Assembly: GCF_002797415.1 (NCBI RefSeq)
Contig: NZ_KZ454944.1
Location: forward strand, 2,188,665-2,252,664
Direction of reading: 5' to 3'
Length of the DNA stretch: 64,000 nucleotides
Source: Bacillus alkalisoli
Lineage (GTDB): Bacteria; Bacillota; Bacilli; Bacillales; Bacillaceae_I
In this document: piece by piece, positions 1 through 7,954 of the stretch
How positions within the stretch are numbered: the first letter of the stretch is position 1
Layout: each line of letters starts with the position of its first letter
Translations under genes and position numbers: made by a program
The notes under the pieces: generated by a model
What the model saw: the letters and a program-made list of their open reading frames with translations, nothing else
Told to the model about the DNA's origin: nothing
Database searches by the model: none

Positions 1-820
1 TTCCTGAAATATTAAATGCATCTCCAATACGAGAACCACCCACCATAAAGTTAGCAGCTAATACGACTGGAATACCTGCAAACAATAATGCACGTATAGT
101 CGGTCCAAACGACCATTTGTAAAGAATTGCACCTAAGGCCGCTGAGATCATCATTGCATAAAAGATTTGAGGTAATGCAATAAATTCTCCAATTACTTGT
201 GCTACATAATAAGAAATTAAAAGAATCATGACAATTGCCGCGATTTCGACTAACCCTTTACGAATGTACAGGTGCTTATTCTTAATTTGAGCACGATTGT
301 CAATTAAAATAACTGAAATTACTAGGCCAATATAAGCAATTAAAGGGTAATAGCTACTAAAGATACTTGTGGAATTGTTATCAAGAATAAAACGCAACAA
401 TCCTTCCATACCTAACAATAAGAAAAAAGATCTTAAAATAAAGAAAAATTGAGTACGAGTCGTTCCTAATACAACTTCTTCGTTAGAAGGAACCACAATA
501 TCTTCACCTTCTAAATCTTTATTGCCGAGTATTTTTCTTAATTCTTGCCCGCCTACAAAAAAGGAAACAGTAAGGGCGATAATGGTTGTTCTTGCCATCA
601 AGTCAACAAATGGGAACTCCACTAGACCAGGGCTAGCAACTCCACTTGCAACTAATACATAACCCATTGTTAATCCAAATATAACGATAATTAAAATCGG
701 TGAATATCTTGATCCTGCCACAACTGTTCTTGCTATTAGAACCATTGGGATGAGGAAGAAGAGAATAAGCCAAAATTGATTTAATAATTGAAGATGTGTA
801 ATTTGTTCTAATATGTCCAT
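1..820 (-). CDS. Polytopic membrane protein, 3' part beyond window
   Basis: The gene reads right to left from an ATG at 818-820, with an AGGAG about six bases upstream, and runs off the left edge. 273 codons are visible without a stop. The translation is almost wholly hydrophobic, with helices at roughly residues 13-33, 39-61, 70-93, 120-142, 155-170, 186-207, 210-230 and 238-258. A polar, acidic cytoplasmic-type loop lies around residues 94-118 just after a GGQELRK segment. This topology is that of a transporter or permease, and Na+/solute symporter-like proteins are the nearest guess. I do not recognise the family. Only the N-terminal part is present, so substrate and total length are unknown. 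Confidence 0.75.
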   Translation of the reverse strand, partial: MDILEQITHLQLLNQFWLILFFLIPMVLIARTVVAGSRYSPILIIVIFGLTMGYVLVASGVASPGLVEFPFVDLMARTTIIALTVSFFVGGQELRKILGNKDLEGEDIVVPSNEEVVLGTTRTQFFFILRSFFLLLGMEGLLRFILDNNSTSIFSSYYPLIAYIGLVISVILIDNRAQIKNKHLYIRKGLVEIAAIVMILLISYYVAQVIGEFIALPQIFYAMMISAALGAILYKWSFGPTIRALLFAGIPVVLAANFMVGGSRIGDAFNISG

Positions 821-1002
821 TCAGAAACTCCTATCATACATAAATTCGTGACATCTTATCGTACAGTATTCCTTATTATTCGTAAATAAATGAAAACGCA
901 CACATGAAAATGTTGTAATAGTAAAATTATTTATGATTGACTATTACAATATTATGTAAATCTTCTATTAAAGAAGCTTACTAATATATTGGTTTGTAAA
1001 AG

Positions 1003-1126
1003 TTGATTTCAGTTGCAGATGCTCGCTTTCCGCGGGCGGTCTCTGGAGCCTCCTCGGCGCACTGCGCCTGTGGATCTCCCCTGACGCGCTTTCCCGCAGG
1101 AGTCTCACACCTGCAACTGAAATCAA
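1003..1126. repeat. GC-rich Bacillaceae intergenic repeat, copy 1
   Basis: This is a GC-rich island in the AT-rich 414-base gap between the left membrane protein and msrA. It starts with TTGATTTCAGTTGCAG and ends with the exact reverse complement, CTGCAACTGAAATCAA. The inside carries the family core: CGCTTTCCGCGGGCGG, then CCTCCTCGGCGC facing GCGCCTGTGG, then CCCGCAGGAGTCTC. The same core recurs at 13980, 34589, 55271, 58711 and 63869. The short open frame that crosses it is a by-product of the GC-rich core. The rest of the gap is AT-rich with nothing recognisable. Confidence 0.9.
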
Positions 1127-1234
1127 ATTATATACGTTATCTATTTAACTATTCCTTAAATAAGGTAATATTAATTGGCAACTTTTTCATTAAATGATAC
1201 AATTCGAGGAAATGGTGTTTTTGGAGGAAAAACA

Positions 1235-1777
1235 ATGGAACAAAAATTAGAAAAAGCTACTTTTGCTGGTGGATGTTTTTGGTGTATGGTAAAACCATTT
1301 GATGAAATGCCTGGAATTATAAAAGTTATTTCAGGGTACACAGGTGGACACCTTGAAAATCCAACATATGAACAAATAAAAAAAGGCGACACAGGACATT
1401 ACGAAGCCGTTCAAATAACATTTAACCCTGAGCTTTTCCCGTATGAGAAATTACTTGACTTATACTGGCCACAAATTGATCCAACGGACGCTGGAGGGCA
1501 ATTTTTTGACAGAGGAAGTCAGTACCGTACCGCTATTTTTTATCATAACGATTTACAAAAACAATATGCAGAAATTTCAAAGCAACTGTTAATAAACAGC
1601 GGCCGTTTTAGTAAACAGATTGTGACGGAAATTTTACCGGCAACTACATTTTATGAAGCAGAAGATTATCACCAACATTTCTACAAAAAAAATCCTGAAA
1701 AATATAAGCAAGAGAGAGTAGAGTCTGGAAGAGATGCTTACATAAAAGAAACATGGGGATCTGACTATTCAAAATAA
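1235..1777 (+). CDS. msrA: Peptide-methionine (S)-S-oxide reductase MsrA
   Basis: MsrA reduces methionine-S-sulfoxide in proteins and free methionine, repairing oxidative damage in the cytoplasm. The 180-residue protein shows the signature GGCFWC near the N terminus, with the catalytic Cys at residue 14 and a second Cys at 17. The family features GYTGG and GHYEAV follow, and the tail YKQERVESGR is typical. No MsrB domain is fused. The start at 1235 is chosen because TTGGAGGAAAAACA lies directly upstream. An in-frame ATG 60 bases earlier (1175) has no ribosome binding site and would add unrelated residues. It is a single-gene unit closed by a hairpin at about 1793. Confidence 0.95.
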   Translation: MEQKLEKATFAGGCFWCMVKPFDEMPGIIKVISGYTGGHLENPTYEQIKKGDTGHYEAVQITFNPELFPYEKLLDLYWPQIDPTDAGGQFFDRGSQYRTAIFYHNDLQKQYAEISKQLLINSGRFSKQIVTEILPATTFYEAEDYHQHFYKKNPEKYKQERVESGRDAYIKETWGSDYSK

Positions 1778-1792
1778 GTTTTCATCCATTGT

Positions 1793-1825
1793 ATCAGTCG
1801 ATTTTTCAATCGGCTGATTTATTTT
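1793..1825 (+). terminator. Rho-independent terminator of msrA
   Basis: ATCAGTCGAT and ATCGGCTGAT form a stem around a short T-rich loop, followed by a T-rich stretch. Confidence 0.7.
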
Positions 1826-1879
1826 GCTTATGTTAACAAATAATGAATAGGAAAGATGGAATCGAAAGGAAGCGAGAAA

Positions 1880-3085
1880 ATGAGTTACATATTATTTACA
1901 CATAACGACTTGGATGGAGTTGGCTGTGGTATTTTAGCTAAACTTGCTTATAAGGAACAGATAGAAGTTCGTTACAACTCTGTACATAGCTTAAACTACC
2001 AAGTGAAAAACTTTTTAGAAAAAAATGATACACACACATTTATGTACATTACAGACTTGTCTGTTCATGAAGATAATGAAAAAGCAATCACAGACTGGAT
2101 TTTACACGGTGGTGCTGGTAAGTTAATTGACCATCATAAGTCTGCACTACACCTAAACAAACATGATTGGGCAGCAGTAACAGTTTCTTATGAAGATGGC
2201 AGATTAACTAGTGCAACGTCATTGTTATATGATTATCTAGTTGATTCCGACCTACTAGTAAAACATGAGTCTCTAGATCAATTTGTAGAGCTAGTAAGAC
2301 AATACGATACTTGGGAATGGGATAAAAACAACAATCAAAAGGCGAAACGGCTAAACGATTTATTTTACCTTTTATCTATTGATGAATTTGAGGAAAGAAT
2401 GGTTAATCGTTTAGAAAATGACATGTCTCAGTTTGATTTTGATGATTTTGAAAAACAAATTTTAGACATGGAAGAAAACAAAATGGAGCGTTACTTGAAA
2501 AGAAAACAGAAAGAAATTTATCAAACAATGATAGATAATCATTGTGTTGGTATTGTTCATGCTGAAAATTATATATCTGAGCTCGGTAACCTGTTCGGAA
2601 AAAAGAACACTCACTTAGATTACATCGCTATTGTAAGCGTCGGGAACAAAAGAATTAGCTTAAGAACCATACACGAACATGTTGATGTATCGGAGGTAGC
2701 CGCTAAGTATGAAGGAGGAGGCCATGCAAAAGCTTCTGGTTGTAATTTAAATGAAGAAGCGTTTCCGCTATTTGTAGTAGAGCCTTTTAAAATGGAACCA
2801 ATTCGCATGGATGCCGACAAGAACGAGTTTAATGTTAAAAAGTCACCTAAAGGCTCTCTATATGATTCGAAACATTATGGAACATTCTTCATTTATCAAA
2901 ACAATAGTGGAAATTGGCAAATAGAGAACAATGAAGTACTAATCGAAGAAGATTACGAGTCATTTGAGGCAGCAGAACAGTTTATGAAGCGTACGTATGC
3001 AGCTTGGTTAGTTCCTGATAAACATTATGTGCACTATTTATTAGAAAATAATCAAAAGTATAAGCAACTAGTATCAAGTAAGTAA
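1880..3085 (+). CDS. nrnB: DHH-family oligoribonuclease NrnB-like
   Basis: This is a DHH/DHHA1 phosphoesterase that, like B. subtilis NrnB (YngD), would degrade short RNA oligonucleotides left by mRNA decay. The 401-residue length matches NrnB. The N-terminal DHH domain shows HNDLDGVGCG (metal-binding Asp residues) near residue 8 and LIDHHKSALH near residue 92. The C-terminal DHHA1 domain carries GGGHAKASG around residue 280. The start at 1880 follows AAAGGAAGCGAG. An upstream in-frame ATG at 1856 would add eight residues and has a poorer site. It is monocistronic, with a strong hairpin after the stop. Confidence 0.9.
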   Translation: MSYILFTHNDLDGVGCGILAKLAYKEQIEVRYNSVHSLNYQVKNFLEKNDTHTFMYITDLSVHEDNEKAITDWILHGGAGKLIDHHKSALHLNKHDWAAVTVSYEDGRLTSATSLLYDYLVDSDLLVKHESLDQFVELVRQYDTWEWDKNNNQKAKRLNDLFYLLSIDEFEERMVNRLENDMSQFDFDDFEKQILDMEENKMERYLKRKQKEIYQTMIDNHCVGIVHAENYISELGNLFGKKNTHLDYIAIVSVGNKRISLRTIHEHVDVSEVAAKYEGGGHAKASGCNLNEEAFPLFVVEPFKMEPIRMDADKNEFNVKKSPKGSLYDSKHYGTFFIYQNNSGNWQIENNEVLIEEDYESFEAAEQFMKRTYAAWLVPDKHYVHYLLENNQKYKQLVSSK

Positions 3086-3095
3086 AGATGTTAAA

Positions 3096-3140
3096 AGCCC
3101 AAAAAGAGTTTAAATTACTCTTATTTGGGCTATTTATTTT
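3096..3140 (+). terminator. Terminator after nrnB
   Basis: AGCCCAAA-AAGAGT pairs with ACTCTT-ATTTGGGCT across a TTAAATT loop, followed by TATTTATTTT. A short open frame starting at 3088 is only this hairpin read through. Confidence 0.85.
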
Positions 3141-3250
3141 GGTATTGTTAAACAAAGCTGTTGATAAGCAGCTGCTAATGCAGATGAATGAGTACCTGCA
3201 AAACAGTTATAAATATAAATTAACACAAACTCCTTTTTGTGTTGAAACTT

Positions 3251-3263
3251 GGTGCCAGGTACC
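3251..3263. repeat. GGTGCCAGGTACC short palindrome, family copy 1
   Basis: This near-perfect 13-base palindrome, followed by TGTTGATTTATG, resembles the copies at 25672 and 29463, where the palindrome is GTGCCAGGCAC or GTGCCTGGCAC followed by a related TTRACA-GTTTGT tail. Its function is unknown. Confidence 0.6.
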
Positions 3264-3319
3264 TGTTGATTTATGTTATTCATTTTACTGATATACGGGT
3301 CTTTTCAACCAATTCTTAA

Positions 3320-3814
3320 TCACCATCGCTTCCTAACAACCGCTTCTAGCTTCCGTTTTAATACAATCTGGATAGGCTCATGTTCCATTCCTATCGGTTT
3401 TACAAGCACGGTTCTCATATCAAGTAATTTTCCACACCAAATATCTGTAAACAACTGATCACCAAGGAAAATAGAAGTGTTCGACGTTGCACCAATCTCT
3501 TTCATATGTTTAAGCAAAACGTTCGGTAACGGTTTAGCACATTTACCAAAACCAATAATATCAAACGGTTTACAAAAACGCTCCACACGGCCTTGACTGT
3601 TATTAGAAGCAATCACCAGTTGTACATTTTGGGATTTTAACATCTCAATCCACACTTTTAAATCTTCACCACCAGGTTGATCATGAATAGCAAGCGTACT
3701 ATCTAAATCAGAAAAAATCGTCTTAATTTTATTCGTTTGCAGCCACTCTGCTGTTATATCGAAAAAATGGTGAAGCTCAAAATCAGGTTTAAAATATTGT
3801 ATGTTAATCACCAC
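3320..3814 (-). CDS. YqeG-type HAD-superfamily phosphatase (IIIA)
   Basis: This is a 164-residue HAD hydrolase. Motif I, SDLDSTLAIHD, carries the nucleophilic Asp near residue 36. Motif II, IASNNS, lies near residue 68. Motif III is a Lys in GFGKCAKPLPN, and motif IV is GDQLFTDIWCG near residue 118. Size and order fit the YqeG family of small phosphatases, but the divergence suggests a paralogue rather than the yqeG of the aroE-nadD region. The start is GTG at 3814, or the adjacent GTG at 3811; no strong ribosome binding site is visible. The substrate is unknown. Confidence 0.8.
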   Translation of the reverse strand: MVINIQYFKPDFELHHFFDITAEWLQTNKIKTIFSDLDSTLAIHDQPGGEDLKVWIEMLKSQNVQLVIASNNSQGRVERFCKPFDIIGFGKCAKPLPNVLLKHMKEIGATSNTSIFLGDQLFTDIWCGKLLDMRTVLVKPIGMEHEPIQIVLKRKLEAVVRKRW

Positions 3815-3855
3815 ATTCTATATTTTTTTCTATTTTGTCCTAGAAGGAAAATAAT

Positions 3856-3884
3856 ATAAAAAAACTACCTATTACTAGGTAGCA
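3856..3884 (-). terminator. Terminator of the 40-residue membrane protein gene
   Basis: On the minus strand, CTACCTAGTAATAGGTAG is followed by TTTTTTTATA. It lies 20 bases beyond the stop of the small gene at 3906-4028. Confidence 0.7.
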
Positions 3885-3905
3885 GAAAGAGTAAAACGGA
3901 TTCAG

Positions 3906-4028
3906 TTACAGTTCATCTTCTTTTTGCGCATATTCTTTCTTTTTGCCATACATATGTTTGTACGTAAATGCTAAACAAACTATCCCTAAAAAAGAGCAAG
4001 CATATCGAATAATGGACATTATCTCCAT
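3906..4028 (-). CDS. 40-residue single-pass membrane protein
   Basis: A small gene with good expression signals: AAGGAG nine bases before the ATG at 4026-4028, and a terminator just past the stop. The product begins MEIMSIIRYACSFLGIVC, has one transmembrane helix at about residues 5-25, and then a charged tail rich in Lys and Glu (GKKKEYAQKEDEL). That topology predicts an N-out or N-embedded small membrane protein with a cytoplasmic tail. I do not recognise the family. It is separated from the coiled-coil gene by about 90 bases and could share its promoter. Confidence 0.65.
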   Translation of the reverse strand: MEIMSIIRYACSFLGIVCLAFTYKHMYGKKKEYAQKEDEL

Positions 4029-4118
4029 ATTTTCACTCTCCTTACGTCCATTTACAAATATCATTCCAAAAAATGGATTTATTTATTCGTAATAGGGAGA
4101 GCGAAGGGAGAAGTTAAT

Positions 4119-4838
4119 TTATCGATTTTTTGTAAGAAACAATTCTTTAATGTAACTTACTGTGTTTTTGTATTGAAAAAGAAGGGACTCTAGCGTTGTT
4201 TCAATTCTTTCTACTAGAGACTCTTTTAACTCATCTAACTGTCTTGCAATTTTATTTGTATTCATTTCTTGTTTATCAAAACGCTCCATCATTGTTTGAT
4301 GAAAAATATCTTGAATATCCAATTTTTCACTAACTTTTATTACCAGATCATCTTGTTGTTTTATTTGTTCTTGTAAGTTTTCCTGAACGGTTTGGAAGTT
4401 TTCTAATTTTTTGTTTACGTTACATGTAAGTTGTTCTAAAAAGGCTAACTGTTCAATCGTAGCTTCATTCATTAACTTTTCATTACTTAATATTTCTTCA
4501 ATCTTCATGCTTAACTTTTCTAGATGTGTTAAACGCGAAAAAATTTCCGAATCGTTTTTTTCGCTATTCTGAACTCCTTTCACAAGATCGTTTGCAATTC
4601 TTTCTTGAGAAGTTAGTTTGCTGTCTATTTCAGTAAACGCCTTAGAATGATTAGATTTATAATCTAACATTTCAGCGGACATCATTTGAATTGAACTAGT
4701 TAATGCACTATTCGTTTCTTGCTGTTTTTGCAAAAACTCAGCTAAGTAGCTTTTCCGAAGATATTGCTGGTTAGGTTTAATACTATCTGTTGAACCAATA
4801 TATAATTTGGGCATGATACTTTTATTTCCTATATCCAC
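4119..4838 (-). CDS. Coiled-coil protein, function unknown
   Basis: The 239 residues are dominated by Glu, Gln, Lys, Leu and Ile, with heptad-like spacing from about residue 30 to 215. This suggests a long, largely helical coiled coil. There is no signal peptide and no enzymatic motif. The short N-terminal part contains MPKLYIGSTDS, and the C terminus ends in a hydrophobic-basic helix (YIKELFLTKNR). The start is GTG at 4838, preceded by AAGGAG at an eight-base spacing. An ATG eight codons downstream lacks such a site. A cytoskeletal, spore or scaffold role is possible but nothing in the sequence decides it. Confidence 0.7.
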   Translation of the reverse strand: MDIGNKSIMPKLYIGSTDSIKPNQQYLRKSYLAEFLQKQQETNSALTSSIQMMSAEMLDYKSNHSKAFTEIDSKLTSQERIANDLVKGVQNSEKNDSEIFSRLTHLEKLSMKIEEILSNEKLMNEATIEQLAFLEQLTCNVNKKLENFQTVQENLQEQIKQQDDLVIKVSEKLDIQDIFHQTMMERFDKQEMNTNKIARQLDELKESLVERIETTLESLLFQYKNTVSYIKELFLTKNR

Positions 4839-5086
4839 TCATAACACTCCTTTTTCAGGTGGGCTCTACAATAAATGGCAGAGTATAAAACTTATACGGA
4901 AAGGACAGAGATACTGTATCATATGAGTCTAATTTTAATTGGTTCGCCCATCATGAACCTAGCTTTATCATTATTTATTACAAGTCAGCTTGTCACATGA
5001 CAATTAATTTACTAAAGTTTATCTTTTCTTTTTTTAGGTTATTAAGAAGTATTAACTTGAGAGTCAATCAGAAAAGAGGACACATT

Positions 5087-6511
5087 TTGAGACAGATTTC
5101 AAAGAGAGCTTTCATAACCATTCTTTTATTAATTATTTTAGTAGTAACAGGCGTCTACCATAGTTATAAACCATTACCCGATGGTATTTCTTTTGAAGGG
5201 GAAGAACAGAAAGTAGAAGATATTTCTTTCATATATGACTTAACTTACGAAATAGACGGAGAAAAGGAACAGGAGCAAAACATCTTCCCTCGTATTTACG
5301 AAATAATAGAGGAAGCGGAGGATTTTATTATTGTAGACTTCTTCTTATTTAATGCACATTCAAGGAACAACAATGACGATGCGATAATAAAAAATATAGT
5401 CGAAAGGCTAATTCAGAAAAAACGAGCAGAACCAAACATGCCAATAGTCTTTATAACAGATAAAGTGAACTCAAGTTATCAATCCCATAAAGTTGTTGAG
5501 CTAGAAACATTAAAAAGTGAAGGAATTGAAGTTGTAGAGACAAAACTACGGCCGTTACGTGATTCTAATCCAATATACTCTAGTGTTTGGAGAGTGTTTT
5601 TTCAATGGTTTGGACAAGAAGGGAAAGGGTGGGTAAGAAATCCACTAAATGAAGAAGGCCCAGATGTAACTGTTAGATCCTATTTATCTTTACTAAATAT
5701 AAAAGCAAATCACCGAAAGCTAGTAGCAACAGAAAAATCAGCGATTATTTCATCCGCAAATCCTCATGAAGGAAGTGCAAACCATTCTAATATTGCTATT
5801 GAGTTAAAAGGTCCTATTATTGAAGATGTAGTTCAATCCGAATTGGCTACAATGAACATGTCAAATAAACCTTTTAAATTTGAAAAGAAACCGAACCTTT
5901 CCAATGAATATTTAGATGATGTAACCGCCCAACTACTAACAGAAGGCAAAATATTAAAACATGTAGTAAAAGAGATAAAGGAAACCTCTTCAGGAGAAGA
6001 GATATGGTTAGGGATGTTTTATTTATCTGAACGAACGATAATAAATGAACTGAAAAATGCAGCAGAAAGAGGAGTTACAGTTAGAATCATACTTGACCCA
6101 AACGAAAATGCATTTGGTCAAGAGAAGATTGGCCTGCCAAACAGACCTGTTGCTAATGAACTAACAGAAAACACAAGTGAAAACCTAGAAGTTCGCTGGT
6201 ACAATACACTAAAAGAACAATATCATCCAAAGACACTTTTTATCAAAAAACAAACCAAATCCGTTCTTATTAGTGGTTCAGCCAATTACACAAAGAGAAA
6301 TTTAGATGACTTAAACTTAGAAACAAATGTAAAAATAAATGCACCAAATAGTTCAGATATAATCATGGAAGTAGACGATTATTTCAACCGATTATGGAAA
6401 AACGAAGAAACCATCTTTACCTTACCTTACGAAGAATACGCAGACGACCGCCCACTACTAATGAGAACACTCTACCACTTACAAAAGTTCTTTCGATTTA
6501 CAACGTATTAA
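5087..6511 (+). CDS. Membrane-anchored phospholipase D-like protein
   Basis: This protein has two PLD-like halves. It begins with a basic stretch and one transmembrane helix (ITILLLIILVVTGVY, about residues 9-25), placing the catalytic part outside the membrane. The first HKD-type motif is ANHRKLVATE followed by SSANPHEG. The second is HPKTLFIKK followed by SGSANYTKRNLDDLN. The Asp of the first HxKxxxxD is replaced (Glu or shifted), so activity may differ from cardiolipin synthase. The chosen start is TTG at 5087, with AGAGGA upstream. An ATG at 4997 would extend the protein by 30 basic residues but has no ribosome binding site. Substrate could be phospholipid; this is inferred from the fold only. 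Confidence 0.8.
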   Translation: MRQISKRAFITILLLIILVVTGVYHSYKPLPDGISFEGEEQKVEDISFIYDLTYEIDGEKEQEQNIFPRIYEIIEEAEDFIIVDFFLFNAHSRNNNDDAIIKNIVERLIQKKRAEPNMPIVFITDKVNSSYQSHKVVELETLKSEGIEVVETKLRPLRDSNPIYSSVWRVFFQWFGQEGKGWVRNPLNEEGPDVTVRSYLSLLNIKANHRKLVATEKSAIISSANPHEGSANHSNIAIELKGPIIEDVVQSELATMNMSNKPFKFEKKPNLSNEYLDDVTAQLLTEGKILKHVVKEIKETSSGEEIWLGMFYLSERTIINELKNAAERGVTVRIILDPNENAFGQEKIGLPNRPVANELTENTSENLEVRWYNTLKEQYHPKTLFIKKQTKSVLISGSANYTKRNLDDLNLETNVKINAPNSSDIIMEVDDYFNRLWKNEETIFTLPYEEYADDRPLLMRTLYHLQKFFRFTTY

Positions 6512-6581
6512 CGGTCGACGAATGAAAATCAGCTTTTTCCAAACAATAAAATGCAATATAAAATTTTAGGAGGCCAATTAA

Positions 6582-6767
6582 ATGAAAAATCAACCAAATA
6601 AAAAACAACCTTCATCAGAATCCATTGCAGGCAGAACATATGAAGTGGAAGACTACCAACGCGAAGACCAATTATCCACAGGGCTTGCAGAAACACATGA
6701 ACAAGTAAGTGACTCCTACATGGCTGGCGAAACCTTTCAACAACAATTTGAAAATAAAAAGAAATAA
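6582..6767 (+). CDS. yozQ: DUF4025 (YozQ-like) small protein
   Basis: A 61-residue hydrophilic protein with ESIAGRTYEVEDYQ and GLAETHEQVSDSYMAG, the conserved blocks I associate with the DUF4025/YozQ family of spore-formers. AGGAGG precedes the ATG by seven bases and a terminator hairpin follows at once. Function is not known. The short length, high charge and lack of hydrophobic segments fit a small cytoplasmic or spore-associated protein. Confidence 0.8.
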   Translation: MKNQPNKKQPSSESIAGRTYEVEDYQREDQLSTGLAETHEQVSDSYMAGETFQQQFENKKK

Positions 6768-6770
6768 TTC

Positions 6771-6796
6771 AGAAGGCTTAAATGCCTTCTTTTTGT
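6771..6796 (+). terminator. Terminator after yozQ-like gene
   Basis: AGAAGGC-TTAAAT-GCCTTCT followed by TTTTG. Confidence 0.8.
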
Positions 6797-6863
6797 TTGC
6801 CTGAAAATAGTGTAAAATAATACTGATATTTCAATATTCGAAATAAAAGGGGAACCGTAACTT

Positions 6864-7820
6864 ATGACCATTAAAGTTGGAATAGTTGGCCTTGGTGTTG
6901 TTGGCCAGCGTTTAATTCATCAAATTTTCAAACATGAAGACTTTGAAATAGCTGCTCTTTGCGACCTAAATGAAGCCATTTGCATGAAAACTTCAGAATC
7001 TTTAGGAAACATACCTTACTACACTGACTACAGAGAGTTATTGGAAAGCGGAGAAATTCAATTAATATATGTTGCTGTACCTCCTGCGTTTCATTATGAA
7101 GTCGTTATGGCTGCATTTGACCATGGAAAACATGTGTTATGTGAAAAACCGCTCGCTAACTCATTAAAGGAAGCCGAAGAAATGCTTCATAAAGCAAACG
7201 AAATGAATGTAGTACATGCCATTCACTTTCCACTACCATATGACATTCCATTTCAATTACTACATAATGCCGTTCAAAGCGAAACAATAGGTGAGCTTAA
7301 ACGAATCACTTTAAAAATGCATTTTCATGAATGGCCAAGACCATGGCAGCAAACACCTTGGATTGGAAAACGAGAGCAGGGTGGATTTATTAGAGAAATC
7401 ATGCCACATTATTTACAAATGATTGTACACCTTTATGGAGAGATGCAAACAACCACATGCACGATCAACTATCCAGAAAATGGAGTAGATAGTGAATTAG
7501 AAATTTTAGCAACGTTAACATTAAAAAACGGAGTTAAAGTAATGGTAGATGGTTTAGTTGGCCAGGCAGAACAAGAACATATCTCTTTTATTGTTCACGG
7601 ATCAAATCAATCTTTTGCCATCGACAATTGGCGAGAAGTGAGCGTAGCAAACAATAACGAAGCGTTTAAAAATATGCCGACTGATCACCTTGAATCAAAC
7701 CGAACACTACTCGATGAACTAAAAAAAGCCATTCAAAACGAATCGGCATTTTTAATTAATTTTGAAGAAGGATTAAAAGTTCAAAAAGTACTTGAATCGA
7801 TTTTAGAAAGTGGAGAATAG
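6864..7820 (+). CDS. Gfo/Idh/MocA-family NAD(P)-dependent oxidoreductase
   Basis: The 318-residue protein opens with a Rossmann dinucleotide-binding motif (VGIVGLGVVGQRLIHQ, residues 4-20). It contains the family's CEKPLANS near residue 95, whose Lys is the usual catalytic base, and the sugar-dehydrogenase C-terminal fold with GGFIREIMPHY around residue 175. Such enzymes oxidise or reduce sugars, inositols or biliverdin-like substrates with NAD(P). No sugar operon surrounds it, so the substrate cannot be named. The ribosome binding site AAAGGGGAA lies nine bases upstream, and the gene is monocistronic with its own terminator. Confidence 0.85.
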   Translation: MTIKVGIVGLGVVGQRLIHQIFKHEDFEIAALCDLNEAICMKTSESLGNIPYYTDYRELLESGEIQLIYVAVPPAFHYEVVMAAFDHGKHVLCEKPLANSLKEAEEMLHKANEMNVVHAIHFPLPYDIPFQLLHNAVQSETIGELKRITLKMHFHEWPRPWQQTPWIGKREQGGFIREIMPHYLQMIVHLYGEMQTTTCTINYPENGVDSELEILATLTLKNGVKVMVDGLVGQAEQEHISFIVHGSNQSFAIDNWREVSVANNNEAFKNMPTDHLESNRTLLDELKKAIQNESAFLINFEEGLKVQKVLESILESGE

Positions 7821-7828
7821 TCCTGAAT

Positions 7829-7863
7829 CCTTGTATGTGAAATAACATACAGGGATTTTTTTG
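7829..7863 (+). terminator. Terminator after Gfo/Idh/MocA gene
   Basis: CCTTGTATGT-GAAATA-ACATACAGGG followed by ATTTTTTTG. Confidence 0.85.
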
Positions 7864-7954
7864 TAATATTATCGATAATTGGCAATAATAGTTTGACCTC
7901 ACAAAAGAAACCATAATATTGTACCAAACTGAATTTCAAAAGGAGGTTTTACTA

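Noticed and set aside
1003-1197. Plus-strand 64-codon frame
   Set aside because: It is the GC-rich repeat core read as protein; no ribosome binding site, and similar frames appear in every copy of the repeat.
3088-3291. 67-codon frame directly after nrnB
   Set aside because: It covers the nrnB terminator hairpin and the GGTGCCAGGTACC palindrome and has no ribosome binding site.
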